Positions 7,126-15,110 of a stretch of DNA of 31,293 nt are shown here, piece after piece. The notes below the pieces were generated by a model. The model made no database searches. It saw only the letters and a list, made by a program, of their open reading frames with translations, and was not told where the DNA came from. The stretch's first letter is position 1. Every line of letters starts with the position of its first letter. Made by a program: the position numbers and the translations under genes. Origin of the DNA: Candidatus Coatesiibacteriota bacterium (GTDB taxonomy: Bacteria; JAFGND01); NCBI GenBank assembly GCA_016927185.1, contig JAFGND010000008.1:1-31293 (forward strand), written 5' to 3'.

Positions 7126-8271
7126 ATGCGCGCAAGTTTAATAGTAGCATTGATAATTATAGCTTCATATACATTAGCAATAGCAGATGTTGTACAAGAA
7201 GCAGAAACCTTAATCAAGCAAAGTGATGCTAAAATAGCAGATGCTAACACAGTTGTTCAAGAAGTAAATGCGTTCTTGAATGATATTTCAGGAAAAGAAT
7301 CTGAAGTTACCGGCTTGATAGAAAACTGGGATAATCTTAGTTATAAAGAAAGAGACAAAATTGTTTTCAAGTTTGTTTCTATTTATATTGGTCAGGAAAA
7401 TGCCGAGAATGTAGAACATACACCAGATACAATTGCTTTACCAGAACATATTGCCAAAGCAAAAGAACTGATTGATAAAGTAAGAAAGCATAAGGAAGTT
7501 GTAAATGACATTATTGCAAAAGAAGATGTCATGATTGCAAAGTTAAGAGCAGAGATAAAAATGCTTGAAGAAATGTATAATTCAAAGCAATGTGCTAATT
7601 ATGTAATGTACGAATACAAACGTTACGATAATAATAAAGCTGTTGCTGAGAAAGCTTATACTCCAATCAAATACCATTATGCAGAAGATAAGAAACCATA
7701 CCTTAGAGATGAGGAAATGGCTGTATTCATTAAGGAAATGGTTCTTACTCATGGCCATAATAGTGAATACTATGGAAAATATACTGATAGTGGTAAGTTA
7801 AGAAAACTTCACAAGAAAAACTGGATTTGGCAGTATAACTGGCATATTTTCAAGGATTACAGAGGTCTCAAGCGTGAATTAGCTTTCCGCTGGGGTACAT
7901 GGCGCAAAGACAAAGCTTTGTGGATAGCTATTCCAAAACGTCAGCACCTTGACTGGGACGGCAAATATAGCCAGGCATTCTGGTATGGAGTTCGCAAAGG
8001 AGAATCCCTCAAGAGAATTGCTGGATATGATTTCATGTATGGCAATCCAAGAGCATGGCGCTTGATTTGGCGTAACATGATAACAGAACCATATGGTCAT
8101 GACTATAGTTACTTAGCCAAGATTGATCCTATAAAACCAGGTGTGAAGAAAGGTTATATAGTTGTAGCACCATACGCTGGAGTTAAATTTAACAGAATAA
8201 GGCTTAACTGGGTTCCAGAAGATGATAACATGGATACTCCAGGTACTTTCCAGCATTCAACACACAAATAA
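7126..8271 (+). CDS. Secreted coiled-coil protein with divergent LysM-like domain
   Basis: This encodes 381 residues behind a strong Shine-Dalgarno (GAGGAGGGG). A signal peptide covers about residues 1-20, ending A-I-A-D. Residues about 21-160 are charged, helical and coiled-coil-like. Residues about 170-280 are rich in Lys, Tyr and Trp. Residues about 285-352 look like a divergent LysM module: Y-G-V-R-K-G-E-S-L-K-R-I-A-G-Y at the start, then a helix with W-R-L-I-W-R-N, then D-P-I-K-P-G-V-K-K-G and V-V-A-P. LysM modules bind the N-acetylglucosamine backbone of peptidoglycan. With the upstream lipoprotein it would suit a periplasmic scaffold linking cell wall and outer membrane; that role is inferred. 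A strong terminator follows, so the pair ends its transcript here. Confidence 0.7.
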   Translation: MRASLIVALIIIASYTLAIADVVQEAETLIKQSDAKIADANTVVQEVNAFLNDISGKESEVTGLIENWDNLSYKERDKIVFKFVSIYIGQENAENVEHTPDTIALPEHIAKAKELIDKVRKHKEVVNDIIAKEDVMIAKLRAEIKMLEEMYNSKQCANYVMYEYKRYDNNKAVAEKAYTPIKYHYAEDKKPYLRDEEMAVFIKEMVLTHGHNSEYYGKYTDSGKLRKLHKKNWIWQYNWHIFKDYRGLKRELAFRWGTWRKDKALWIAIPKRQHLDWDGKYSQAFWYGVRKGESLKRIAGYDFMYGNPRAWRLIWRNMITEPYGHDYSYLAKIDPIKPGVKKGYIVVAPYAGVKFNRIRLNWVPEDDNMDTPGTFQHSTHK

Positions 8272-8290
8272 TTAACAATAATCTTGAATA

Positions 8291-8320
8291 AAAACCCTCC
8301 TTCATGGAGGGTTTTTTATT
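8291..8320 (+). terminator. Strong rho-independent terminator
   Basis: AAAACCCTCC (8291-8300) pairs perfectly with GGAGGGTTTT (8306-8315) across a 5-nt loop, and T residues continue to 8320. It closes the lipoprotein/LysM transcript 20 nt after its stop codon. Confidence 0.92.
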
Positions 8321-8382
8321 CTCATGAAACGCGAATTCTGTGGACAGATTTATATTGTTATGTTACTCAAATCCATGTAAAT

Positions 8383-10482
8383 ATGAATAAGATATACTTC
8401 ATTTTGGGTGTTCATAACCATCAACCAGTTGGTAATTTCGGATTCATCTTTGAGAAAGCTCTTAAAGAAGCATATATTCCATTTACAGAAGAACTATTAA
8501 AGCATGATGATATCAAATTTGTTGTTCACACAAGCGGTTGTTTGTGGGATTATATAAAAAATAGCAATAGTGAATATATGGACTTGATAAAGGAAGGCAC
8601 AAAAAAATCCCAAATTGAGCTTATTGGTAGCGGTTATCAAGAACCACTATTACCAGTGATACCAGAAAGAGATGCATATGGACAGCTCGATAAAATGAGA
8701 GATTTCATGCATGAAAATTTCGGATTGCAAATGAATGGTTGCTGGCTAACAGAAAGAGTATGGGAACCTAATTTAGCTAAGATTTTATTCAATGCCAGGA
8801 TCAAGTATACTTTTCTTGATGACTATCATTTTCTTACTGCAGGAATAAAGAAAAGGGAACTTTATAAATCATTTATTACAGAATATAATGGTTTTCCGGT
8901 AATAATATTTCCTATCTCTGAAAAACTGAGATATCTGATTCCGTTTTCTGAACTTGACGAACTCAAGAAATACCTTGTTAGTATAAGTGAGGAAGGGGAA
9001 GATAATCTTCTTGTTCTGATTGATGATGGAGAGAAGTTCGGACTTTGGCCAGGAACATATGATTGGGTTTATAATAAGGAATATCTTAAAAGGTTGATAG
9101 TGTTTCTTGAAGATAATAATGACTGGATTGAAACAATTCTTCCTGGAGAATATACTAAAAAAATCCCTGCAGAAAATACTGTTTATTTTCCAACAACTGC
9201 ATACAGGGAAATGGGTGAATGGTCATTAAGAGCGGAGAAGAGTGCAGTTTACAAGAAACTCTGGAATAGTCTTGATAAGGATATTGCATTACCTTTTGTT
9301 AGAGGCGGCTATTGGCGTAATTTTCTGGAAAAATATCCTGAAAGCAACTATTTATATAGAAGAATGCTCAAGGAAAGTGATGCTCTGGCAAAGGCAGAGC
9401 ATGAAAAACTACTGCCTGAGAAGGATTTGCAGGAAGCAAGGAATTATTTATACAAATCACAATGTAATTGCGCTTATTGGCATGGAGTTTTCGGTGGTTT
9501 GTACTTGAATTACTTAAGGAATTCCATTTATGAAAATCTTCTGCAAATTGATAATATACTCTGTAAGAAAGTTGATTTTTCAATCAAGACAGATGAAGAA
9601 GATTCCTTGCAGAGGCTGATTTATGGGATAGGTAAAATATCAAGGTTTACTATAAATCCAAGAGGATCCTCTTTCATGGAGTTGTCTTTCTATCCATGTA
9701 GATTCAATATGCTTGATACAGTATCAAGGAAATATGAAGCATATCATGAGCACTTGAAGCATAGTGACTTTAATGGAGTTAATTCAGATCATGCATCAAT
9801 CCATGATAGTGTAGTAAACAACACATATAAAAGGTTTGAGGAACTAATTTTTGATTCTGAATTACGTTATTCCAATATTGATTATCTATTCAGGGATGAC
9901 TTTCATTATAGTGATTTTGAGGAAAACAGTCAGTTCTTTAAATCTTCAAGTTTATCTAAGAATCTTTATGAATATCTAATAAAAGACAGGAGAATAGAAT
10001 TTCAGACTCTTGCAGATATGGATAGAAAAATCATTATTAAGAAGAATATATCAATAGAAGAAGATATGGTAAGTCTTTCAACCAGGATAAAGATTGATTT
10101 ATTGATTGATGGTCTGGGAAACCTGGAAAAACCTGGATTCGCATCATTATGGAATTTGACATTGCTGGCAGATAATGCAGATGACAGGTATTTCATTCTT
10201 CCTTATGATGGTGAAAGGCATTATAATATGAATTACAAGGGCTCCTGGCAGAGGCAGGGGATACTTATTCTGAAAGATGATTACATGAAAATGCTGTTGT
10301 TTTTCACTTTCAAGAAACCATGTCAGATATGGTCTATGCCTATATATACAATATCTTTATCAGAGTCTGGCATAGAGGAAACTTACCAGGGAACTGCCTT
10401 TTTGTTTATCTGGAATGACTTGCCTAAAACTGATATTTTCGAGAATACTATAGAGTTATTAATAAAAAAAGAGGATGTTTGA
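8383..10482 (+). CDS. GH57 4-alpha-glucanotransferase / alpha-amylase family enzyme
   Basis: This encodes 699 residues. The family rearranges or hydrolyses alpha-1,4-glucans (maltodextrin, glycogen) by a retaining mechanism. The start at ATG 8383 gives the N terminus expected of the Thermococcus-type enzyme, with H-N-H-Q-P-V-G-N-F-G right after the first strand; the frame is open upstream but runs through the terminator. The nucleophile is Glu124 in W-L-T-E-R-V-W-E-P, and the acid/base is one of Asp214/Asp215 in I-D-D-G-E-K-F-G. The long C-terminal part matches the extra beta-sandwich domains of 4-alpha-glucanotransferases (DUF1925/1926 type). No signal peptide is present, so it is cytoplasmic. 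It lies 1 nt before glgC, supporting a job in glycogen or maltodextrin metabolism. Transferase versus amylase activity cannot be settled from sequence alone. Confidence 0.92.
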   Translation: MNKIYFILGVHNHQPVGNFGFIFEKALKEAYIPFTEELLKHDDIKFVVHTSGCLWDYIKNSNSEYMDLIKEGTKKSQIELIGSGYQEPLLPVIPERDAYGQLDKMRDFMHENFGLQMNGCWLTERVWEPNLAKILFNARIKYTFLDDYHFLTAGIKKRELYKSFITEYNGFPVIIFPISEKLRYLIPFSELDELKKYLVSISEEGEDNLLVLIDDGEKFGLWPGTYDWVYNKEYLKRLIVFLEDNNDWIETILPGEYTKKIPAENTVYFPTTAYREMGEWSLRAEKSAVYKKLWNSLDKDIALPFVRGGYWRNFLEKYPESNYLYRRMLKESDALAKAEHEKLLPEKDLQEARNYLYKSQCNCAYWHGVFGGLYLNYLRNSIYENLLQIDNILCKKVDFSIKTDEEDSLQRLIYGIGKISRFTINPRGSSFMELSFYPCRFNMLDTVSRKYEAYHEHLKHSDFNGVNSDHASIHDSVVNNTYKRFEELIFDSELRYSNIDYLFRDDFHYSDFEENSQFFKSSSLSKNLYEYLIKDRRIEFQTLADMDRKIIIKKNISIEEDMVSLSTRIKIDLLIDGLGNLEKPGFASLWNLTLLADNADDRYFILPYDGERHYNMNYKGSWQRQGILILKDDYMKMLLFFTFKKPCQIWSMPIYTISLSESGIEETYQGTAFLFIWNDLPKTDIFENTIELLIKKEDV

Positions 10483-10483
10483 T

Positions 10484-11707
10484 ATGAGAATATTAGGAAT
10501 GATACTTGCAGGAGGTATAGGTAAGCGTCTCTGGCCATTAACTAAAGACAGAGCTAAACCAGCAGTTCCTTTTGGTGGACAATACAGAATTATTGATTTT
10601 GTCCTTAATAATTTCATAAACTCTAATATTTTCAGATTAAAGGTGTTAACGCAGTTTAAAAGTGATTCCTTGATAAGACATATAGGTTTAGGTTACAGGA
10701 TGAGCAGAAGCCTTGATCAATACTGCGATGTAGTTCCTGCTCAGATGAGAACAGGAGAAAGATGGTATGAAGGAACAGCTGATGCCATATATCAGAATTT
10801 GAATACGATAATTGATATAAGCCCAGATATAGTTGCAGTTTTTGGTGGAGATCATATATATAAGATGGATATACAGCAAATGCTGGATTTTCATATTTCA
10901 AAGGATGCTGATTTAACAATATCTGCAATCCCTCGCAAATTGGAAGAAGCTTCATCATTTGGAGTTATTCAAACCAACAGGGATGATAACATAGTTGGAT
11001 TTCAAGAGAAACCCAAGAATCCTACCCCAATTCCATCAAGGATTGATATGGCTTATATATCAATGGGGAATTACTTGTTCAACAAGGAAATCCTGGTAAG
11101 AATGCTCAGGGATGATGAAGCTAATAAAGACAGTTCTCATGATTTTGGAAATGATATAATTCCAATGATGGTTAAAGAAGGTCACAGGGTCTTTGCTTAT
11201 GATTTCACGAAGAATGAAATACCAAATATGACAGAACAGGAAAGAGGTTACTGGAGAGATGTCGGAACAATAGATGCTTACTATTCTGCAAATATGGACT
11301 TGAGATCTGTTTCTCCAGTTTTCAATTTATACAATGCGAAATGGCCAATAAGAACTGCTCATAGTGATGAACCTCCAGCAAAATTCGTATTTGCTGATTA
11401 CGGGGAGAGATGTGGAATAGCTCTTGATTCTCTTGTTAGTCATGGATGCATAATTTCAGGAGCATTAGTTCAAGACAGTATAGTTTCTCCAGGTGTTTTC
11501 ATTCACTCTTACTCTGAAATCAAGAAGAGCATAATAATGCAGGGAGTTCAAATAGGACGAAATTGCAGGATTCAGAATGCAATAATAGATAAAGCTGTTA
11601 AAATACCACCTGAAACGATTATAGGATTTGATAAAACAAAGGATAAAAAGAAGTTTACGGTATCTCCTGAAGGAATAGTTGTTATTCCCAAGAATTACAG
11701 GTTTTAA
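10484..11707 (+). CDS. glgC: Glucose-1-phosphate adenylyltransferase GlgC
   Basis: This encodes 407 residues and makes ADP-glucose from ATP and glucose-1-phosphate, the committed step of bacterial glycogen synthesis. The nucleotide-binding signature L-A-G-G-I-G-K-R-L-W-P-L-T is at the N terminus, followed by K-P-A-V-P-F-G-G, R-I-I-D-F, W-Y-E-G-T-A-D-A-I-Y-Q-N and G-G-D-H-I-Y-K-M-D. The last 130 residues are the left-handed beta-helix usual in the family. The ATG at 10484 is 1 nt after the GH57 stop, with AGAGGATG upstream; an in-frame ATG at 10475 would overlap the GH57 gene. No glycogen synthase or branching enzyme gene is in the window. Confidence 0.95.
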   Translation: MRILGMILAGGIGKRLWPLTKDRAKPAVPFGGQYRIIDFVLNNFINSNIFRLKVLTQFKSDSLIRHIGLGYRMSRSLDQYCDVVPAQMRTGERWYEGTADAIYQNLNTIIDISPDIVAVFGGDHIYKMDIQQMLDFHISKDADLTISAIPRKLEEASSFGVIQTNRDDNIVGFQEKPKNPTPIPSRIDMAYISMGNYLFNKEILVRMLRDDEANKDSSHDFGNDIIPMMVKEGHRVFAYDFTKNEIPNMTEQERGYWRDVGTIDAYYSANMDLRSVSPVFNLYNAKWPIRTAHSDEPPAKFVFADYGERCGIALDSLVSHGCIISGALVQDSIVSPGVFIHSYSEIKKSIIMQGVQIGRNCRIQNAIIDKAVKIPPETIIGFDKTKDKKKFTVSPEGIVVIPKNYRF

Positions 11708-11717
11708 TGAGGTGATC

Positions 11718-12584
11718 ATGGAAAGAAAAAAGTATTCTCTTCAAGAATTGATAGAAGGATTGAATAGATTCTGGGTGCTTAATGGTTGTTTTATCGAACA
11801 GCCTTATGATTTTCCAGCTGGTGCAGGTACTTTCCATCCTTCCTGTTTTTTTGGCTCTCTCAATAATAAAGACATTTCTGTCTCATATGTTGCACCTTCA
11901 AGAAGACCAAAAGATGGAAGATATGGTGAGAATCCAAACAGATGGCAAAGATATTTTCAATATCAGGTGTTGATAAAACCTCCTCCTGAAGACATACAGC
12001 AACTTTATTTCAAGAGTCTTGCTAGTGTTGGTATACCTGTATATGAACATGATATAAGATTCGTGGAAGATGATTGGGAATCCCCAACGCTGGGTGCAAC
12101 AGGATTAGGTTGGCAGGTTTGGCTTGATGGAATAGAAATATCACAGTTTACTTATTTCCAGAAAATGGGAGGACAAAAACTCAACAAGGTATCTGTAGAA
12201 ATAACCTATGGTCTGGAAAGAATATCAATGTTTCAGCAGGAAGTTTCTGATATAAAACATATTAACTGGTCTGACAAATTTATTTACGGTGCAATTAACC
12301 TTGATATGGAAAAAGACAATTGCAGGTTCAATTTTATTGAAGCAGATATAGAATCCCTTAAAGCACACTACAGTTTATGGAAAAAAGATACCACAATATT
12401 GATAGATAAAGATCTTCTTTATCCTGCTTATGATAACTTGCTTTGCTTGTCTCATTATTTCAATATTCTGGATGCAAGAGGAGTATTGGGCATAAAAGAA
12501 AGACAGGGATATATACAGGAAATAAGGGAATTAGCTAAAGGAATTGCAACTCAGTATATCAAAAAAGCAAACAAGGTAGAATAA
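11718..12584 (+). CDS. glyQ: Glycyl-tRNA synthetase alpha subunit
   Basis: This encodes 288 residues, the full length of the alpha chain of the bacterial alpha2-beta2 glycyl-tRNA synthetase, which holds the class II catalytic core that activates glycine. Conserved stretches include G-A-G-T-F-H-P, P-S-R-R-P-K-D-G-R-Y-G-E-N-P-N-R, H-D-I-R-F-V-E-D-D-W-E-S-P-T-L-G-A, Q-F-T-Y-F-Q and I-T-Y-G-L-E-R-I. The ATG at 11718 is chosen over an upstream in-frame start because it follows GAGGTGAT and matches the family N terminus. The beta-subunit gene glyS, usually immediately downstream, is absent; the next genes are flavoproteins. The alpha chain alone normally needs the beta chain to charge tRNA. Confidence 0.96.
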   Translation: MERKKYSLQELIEGLNRFWVLNGCFIEQPYDFPAGAGTFHPSCFFGSLNNKDISVSYVAPSRRPKDGRYGENPNRWQRYFQYQVLIKPPPEDIQQLYFKSLASVGIPVYEHDIRFVEDDWESPTLGATGLGWQVWLDGIEISQFTYFQKMGGQKLNKVSVEITYGLERISMFQQEVSDIKHINWSDKFIYGAINLDMEKDNCRFNFIEADIESLKAHYSLWKKDTTILIDKDLLYPAYDNLLCLSHYFNILDARGVLGIKERQGYIQEIRELAKGIATQYIKKANKVE

Positions 12585-12682
12585 AATTGACAATTCAGTA
12601 TTAAAATTATTGACTTAAAACGCATGCTTTTTGCTTCTGCTATTGTTTATGTTTTTACAAATCTCATAAATCGGGGAGATAA

Positions 12683-13510
12683 ATGAGCAGAATACTTAGT
12701 AAAGAAAGACTTTCTGAAAATGTAGTAAAACTTGAGATGGATGCTCCTCTTATTGCAAGAAAGGCCAAAGCAGGTCAGTTTATTATAATAAGAATAGATG
12801 AAAACGGAGAAAGAATTCCCTTAACAATTGCTGATAGTAATTCAGAAACAGGGATCTTGACGATTATTTTCCAGGAAGTAGGAAAATCTACTTTTCAGCT
12901 TGGCAAGAAGAAAGCAGGTGAAGAGCTTGCTGATTTAGTAGGTCCTCTTGGAACTCAATCTGAGATAGAGAATTATGGAACAGTTATCTGTGTTGGTGGA
13001 GGAATTGGTATAGCACCAATTTATCCAATAACAAAAGCTCTCAAGGCAATCGGAAATAATGTCATTGGAATAATTGGTGCAAGATGCAAGAACCTGTTAT
13101 TCTGGGAAGATAAAATGAGAGAGGTTACAGATGAACTTATAGTAACAACTGATGATGGATCATATGCAAGGAAAGCACTTGTTACAGAACCTCTGAAAGA
13201 GCTCATGGAAAGCAGGAAGATAGACAGGATAGTAGCAATAGGTCCAGCAATAATGATGAAATTCGTATCCCTTACTACCAAACCATATAATATACCGACA
13301 ATAGTAAGTTTGAATACTATCATGGTTGATGCGACAGGTATGTGCGGAGCTTGCAGATGCAGTGTTGATGGAAAAACAAAATTTGCATGTGTTGACGGAC
13401 CAGAGTTTGATGGTCATAAGGTAGACTGGGATGAGGTTTTAAAGCGTTCGCAAATGTACAGGGAAGAAGAAAAAATAGCTCTGAAACGTTTTGAAAGGGG
13501 TGAAGCATAA
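12683..13510 (+). CDS. nfnA: NfnA-like FAD/NAD(P)-binding [2Fe-2S] subunit (SudB/DHOD electron-transfer type)
   Basis: This encodes 275 residues, the small subunit of a two-subunit iron-sulfur flavoprotein. The FAD domain has R-I-P-L-T-I, the NAD(P) domain has V-G-G-G-I-G-I-A-P, and the C-terminal cluster loop reads D-A-T-G-M-C-G-A-C-R-C with a further Cys in F-A-C-V-D-G. In the characterised Thermotoga NfnAB, the [2Fe-2S] cluster uses one Asp and three Cys; Asp and Cys at those places are present here, plus one extra Cys (C-R-C). GGGGAGA precedes the ATG. The gene overlaps the large-subunit gene by 1 nt (TAATG). NfnAB bifurcates electrons among NADPH, NADH and ferredoxin in anaerobes. Sulfide dehydrogenase SudAB is a close alternative name that sequence alone cannot exclude. 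Confidence 0.85.
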   Translation: MSRILSKERLSENVVKLEMDAPLIARKAKAGQFIIIRIDENGERIPLTIADSNSETGILTIIFQEVGKSTFQLGKKKAGEELADLVGPLGTQSEIENYGTVICVGGGIGIAPIYPITKALKAIGNNVIGIIGARCKNLLFWEDKMREVTDELIVTTDDGSYARKALVTEPLKELMESRKIDRIVAIGPAIMMKFVSLTTKPYNIPTIVSLNTIMVDATGMCGACRCSVDGKTKFACVDGPEFDGHKVDWDEVLKRSQMYREEEKIALKRFERGEA

Positions 13511-14904
13511 TGCCAAGACCTCCAAGAAATGATATGCCAAGGCAGGAACCTGAAATCAGAGCTCACAACTTTCTGGAAGTTGCCATGGGTTATTCTGAGG
13601 AAACGGCTGTTATTGAAGCCAGCAGGTGCTTATTATGCAAGAAGCCTCAATGTGTAACAGGCTGTCCTGTTGAAGTTGATATTCCGGGATTTATTTCGCT
13701 TGTAAAGGAAGGAAAATTTATCGAGGCAGCAAGGCATATAAAGAAAACAAATGCATTACCTGCTGTTTGTGGAAGAGTATGTCCTCAGGAAGATCAGTGC
13801 GAAAAACTATGCGTACTTGGAAAAAAAGAAGAACCAGTTGCAATAGGCAGACTGGAGAGATTTGTTGCTGATTATGAAAGCAAATTCGGGGAAATCAAGA
13901 TACCTGAAATCCCTCCCCAGACTGGTTTCAAGATTGCAGTTGTTGGTTCAGGGCCATCAGGCTTGACAGTAGCAGGAGATTTAGCGCAATCAGGTCATGA
14001 AGTTCATATTTTTGAAGCACTGCACAAGCCAGGGGGAGTTCTTGTATATGGCATACCAGAATTCAGACTTCCCAAAACTATTGTTGCAAGAGAAGTTGAT
14101 TATATCCAGAAACTAGGAGTCAAATTAAATACTTCTTTTGTAATAGGAAAGACCTTGACTGTTGATGAATTATTCGAAGAAGATGGTTTTCATGCGGTTT
14201 TCCTTGGTAATGGTGCAGGACTTCCATATTTTCTGGGAGTTCCGGGTGAAAACCTAAACAACGTTTATAGTGCAAATGAATTCCTTACTCGTTCCAATCT
14301 GATGAAAGCTTATGATTTCCCGAATTATGATACTCCAATAAAGATAGGCAAGAAGGTGGCAATATTTGGAGGTGGAAATGTTGCCATGGATAGTGCTAGA
14401 ACAGCATTGAGATTAGGGGCAGATGAAGTTTATATTGTTTACAGAAGATCAAAGCAAGAGCTTCCTGCAAGAGCTGAAGAGATTGAGAATGCAGAAGAAG
14501 AAGGGATAATTTTCAAATTTCTTACAAATCCACTTAAGATTCTGGGAAATGATGATGGTTATGTTGTAGGAATTCAATGCCAGCAGATGCAATTAGGAGA
14601 ACCAGACGCCTCTGGAAGAAGACGTCCAATGCCTGTAAAAGACAGTGAATTCATTATTGATATTGATCTGGTTGTAGTTGCCATAGGTCAGGGAGCAAAT
14701 CCTCTTGTTGCAAGCACTACAACTAATCTTGAAACAAACAAGTGGGGATATATTGTTGCTGACGAAGAGACTGGTGCAACAAGCAGACCTGGAGTCTATG
14801 CGGGAGGCGATATAGTAACCGGAGCAGCAACAGTCATATTGGCAATGGGAGCTGGACGTAAAGCTGCAAAAGCGATTAATAATTATTTAAAGACATTAAA
14901 ATAG
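13510..14904 (+). CDS. nfnB: NfnB-like large subunit (GltD/SudA family NADPH-dependent flavoprotein)
   Basis: This encodes 464 residues, with the architecture of the large subunit of NADH-dependent reduced ferredoxin:NADP+ oxidoreductase, often annotated as homotetrameric glutamate synthase small chain (GltA). The N-terminal iron-sulfur domain has C-L-L-C-K-K-P-Q-C with G-C-P, and V-C-G-R-V-C-P with C-E-K-L-C, enough cysteines for two [4Fe-4S] clusters. The FAD site follows (V-V-G-S-G-P-S-G-L), then an NADP site (F-G-G-G-N-V-A-M-D), and near the end Y-A-G-G-D closes the FAD fold. No glutamate synthase large subunit is nearby, and the partner gene directly upstream is the electron-transfer subunit, so NfnAB or SudAB is the better reading. 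Together with glycogen genes it suggests fermentative redox balancing. Confidence 0.88.
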   Translation: MPRPPRNDMPRQEPEIRAHNFLEVAMGYSEETAVIEASRCLLCKKPQCVTGCPVEVDIPGFISLVKEGKFIEAARHIKKTNALPAVCGRVCPQEDQCEKLCVLGKKEEPVAIGRLERFVADYESKFGEIKIPEIPPQTGFKIAVVGSGPSGLTVAGDLAQSGHEVHIFEALHKPGGVLVYGIPEFRLPKTIVAREVDYIQKLGVKLNTSFVIGKTLTVDELFEEDGFHAVFLGNGAGLPYFLGVPGENLNNVYSANEFLTRSNLMKAYDFPNYDTPIKIGKKVAIFGGGNVAMDSARTALRLGADEVYIVYRRSKQELPARAEEIENAEEEGIIFKFLTNPLKILGNDDGYVVGIQCQQMQLGEPDASGRRRPMPVKDSEFIIDIDLVVVAIGQGANPLVASTTTNLETNKWGYIVADEETGATSRPGVYAGGDIVTGAATVILAMGAGRKAAKAINNYLKTLK

Positions 14905-14927
14905 AAGGAATATAAAAAGGAGTAATT

Positions 14928-15110
14928 ATGCCTGTTCCGAAAAGAAAGGTAAGTAAACAAAGAAAGAGGAAGCGTTTGACTCATTACAAGATAAGCCTTC
15001 CAACCATCATTCAGTGTCCAAAGTGTAAAATGTATATTAGACCGCATACTGTTTGTCGCCATTGTGGTTTCTATGGTGGTGATAGACTCCACGAGGTTAA
15101 GGAGAAATGA
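14928..15110 (+). CDS. rpmF: 50S ribosomal protein L32
   Basis: This encodes 60 residues, basic, beginning P-V-P-K-R-K-V-S, the hallmark of L32. Two Cys pairs (C-P-K-C and C-R-H-C) form a zinc ribbon, so this is the zinc-binding version. AAAAAGGAG precedes the ATG. The stop overlaps the plsX start in ATGA, the classic rpmF-plsX arrangement that ties ribosome production to lipid synthesis. Confidence 0.97.
   Translation: MPVPKRKVSKQRKRKRLTHYKISLPTIIQCPKCKMYIRPHTVCRHCGFYGGDRLHEVKEK

Noticed and set aside
8284-8382. In-frame TTG extension of the GH57 gene
   Set aside because: It runs through the strong terminator at 8291-8320, and the family N terminus begins at 8383.
12585-12682. TTGACA and TTGACT elements upstream of the NfnA-like gene as a promoter
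   Set aside because: No -10 element lies at 16-18 bp from either hexamer, so a promoter could not be placed with confidence.
13510-14904. Annotation as glutamate synthase small subunit
   Set aside because: No large glutamate synthase subunit is nearby, and the overlapping upstream gene encodes the electron-transfer subunit expected for NfnAB or SudAB.
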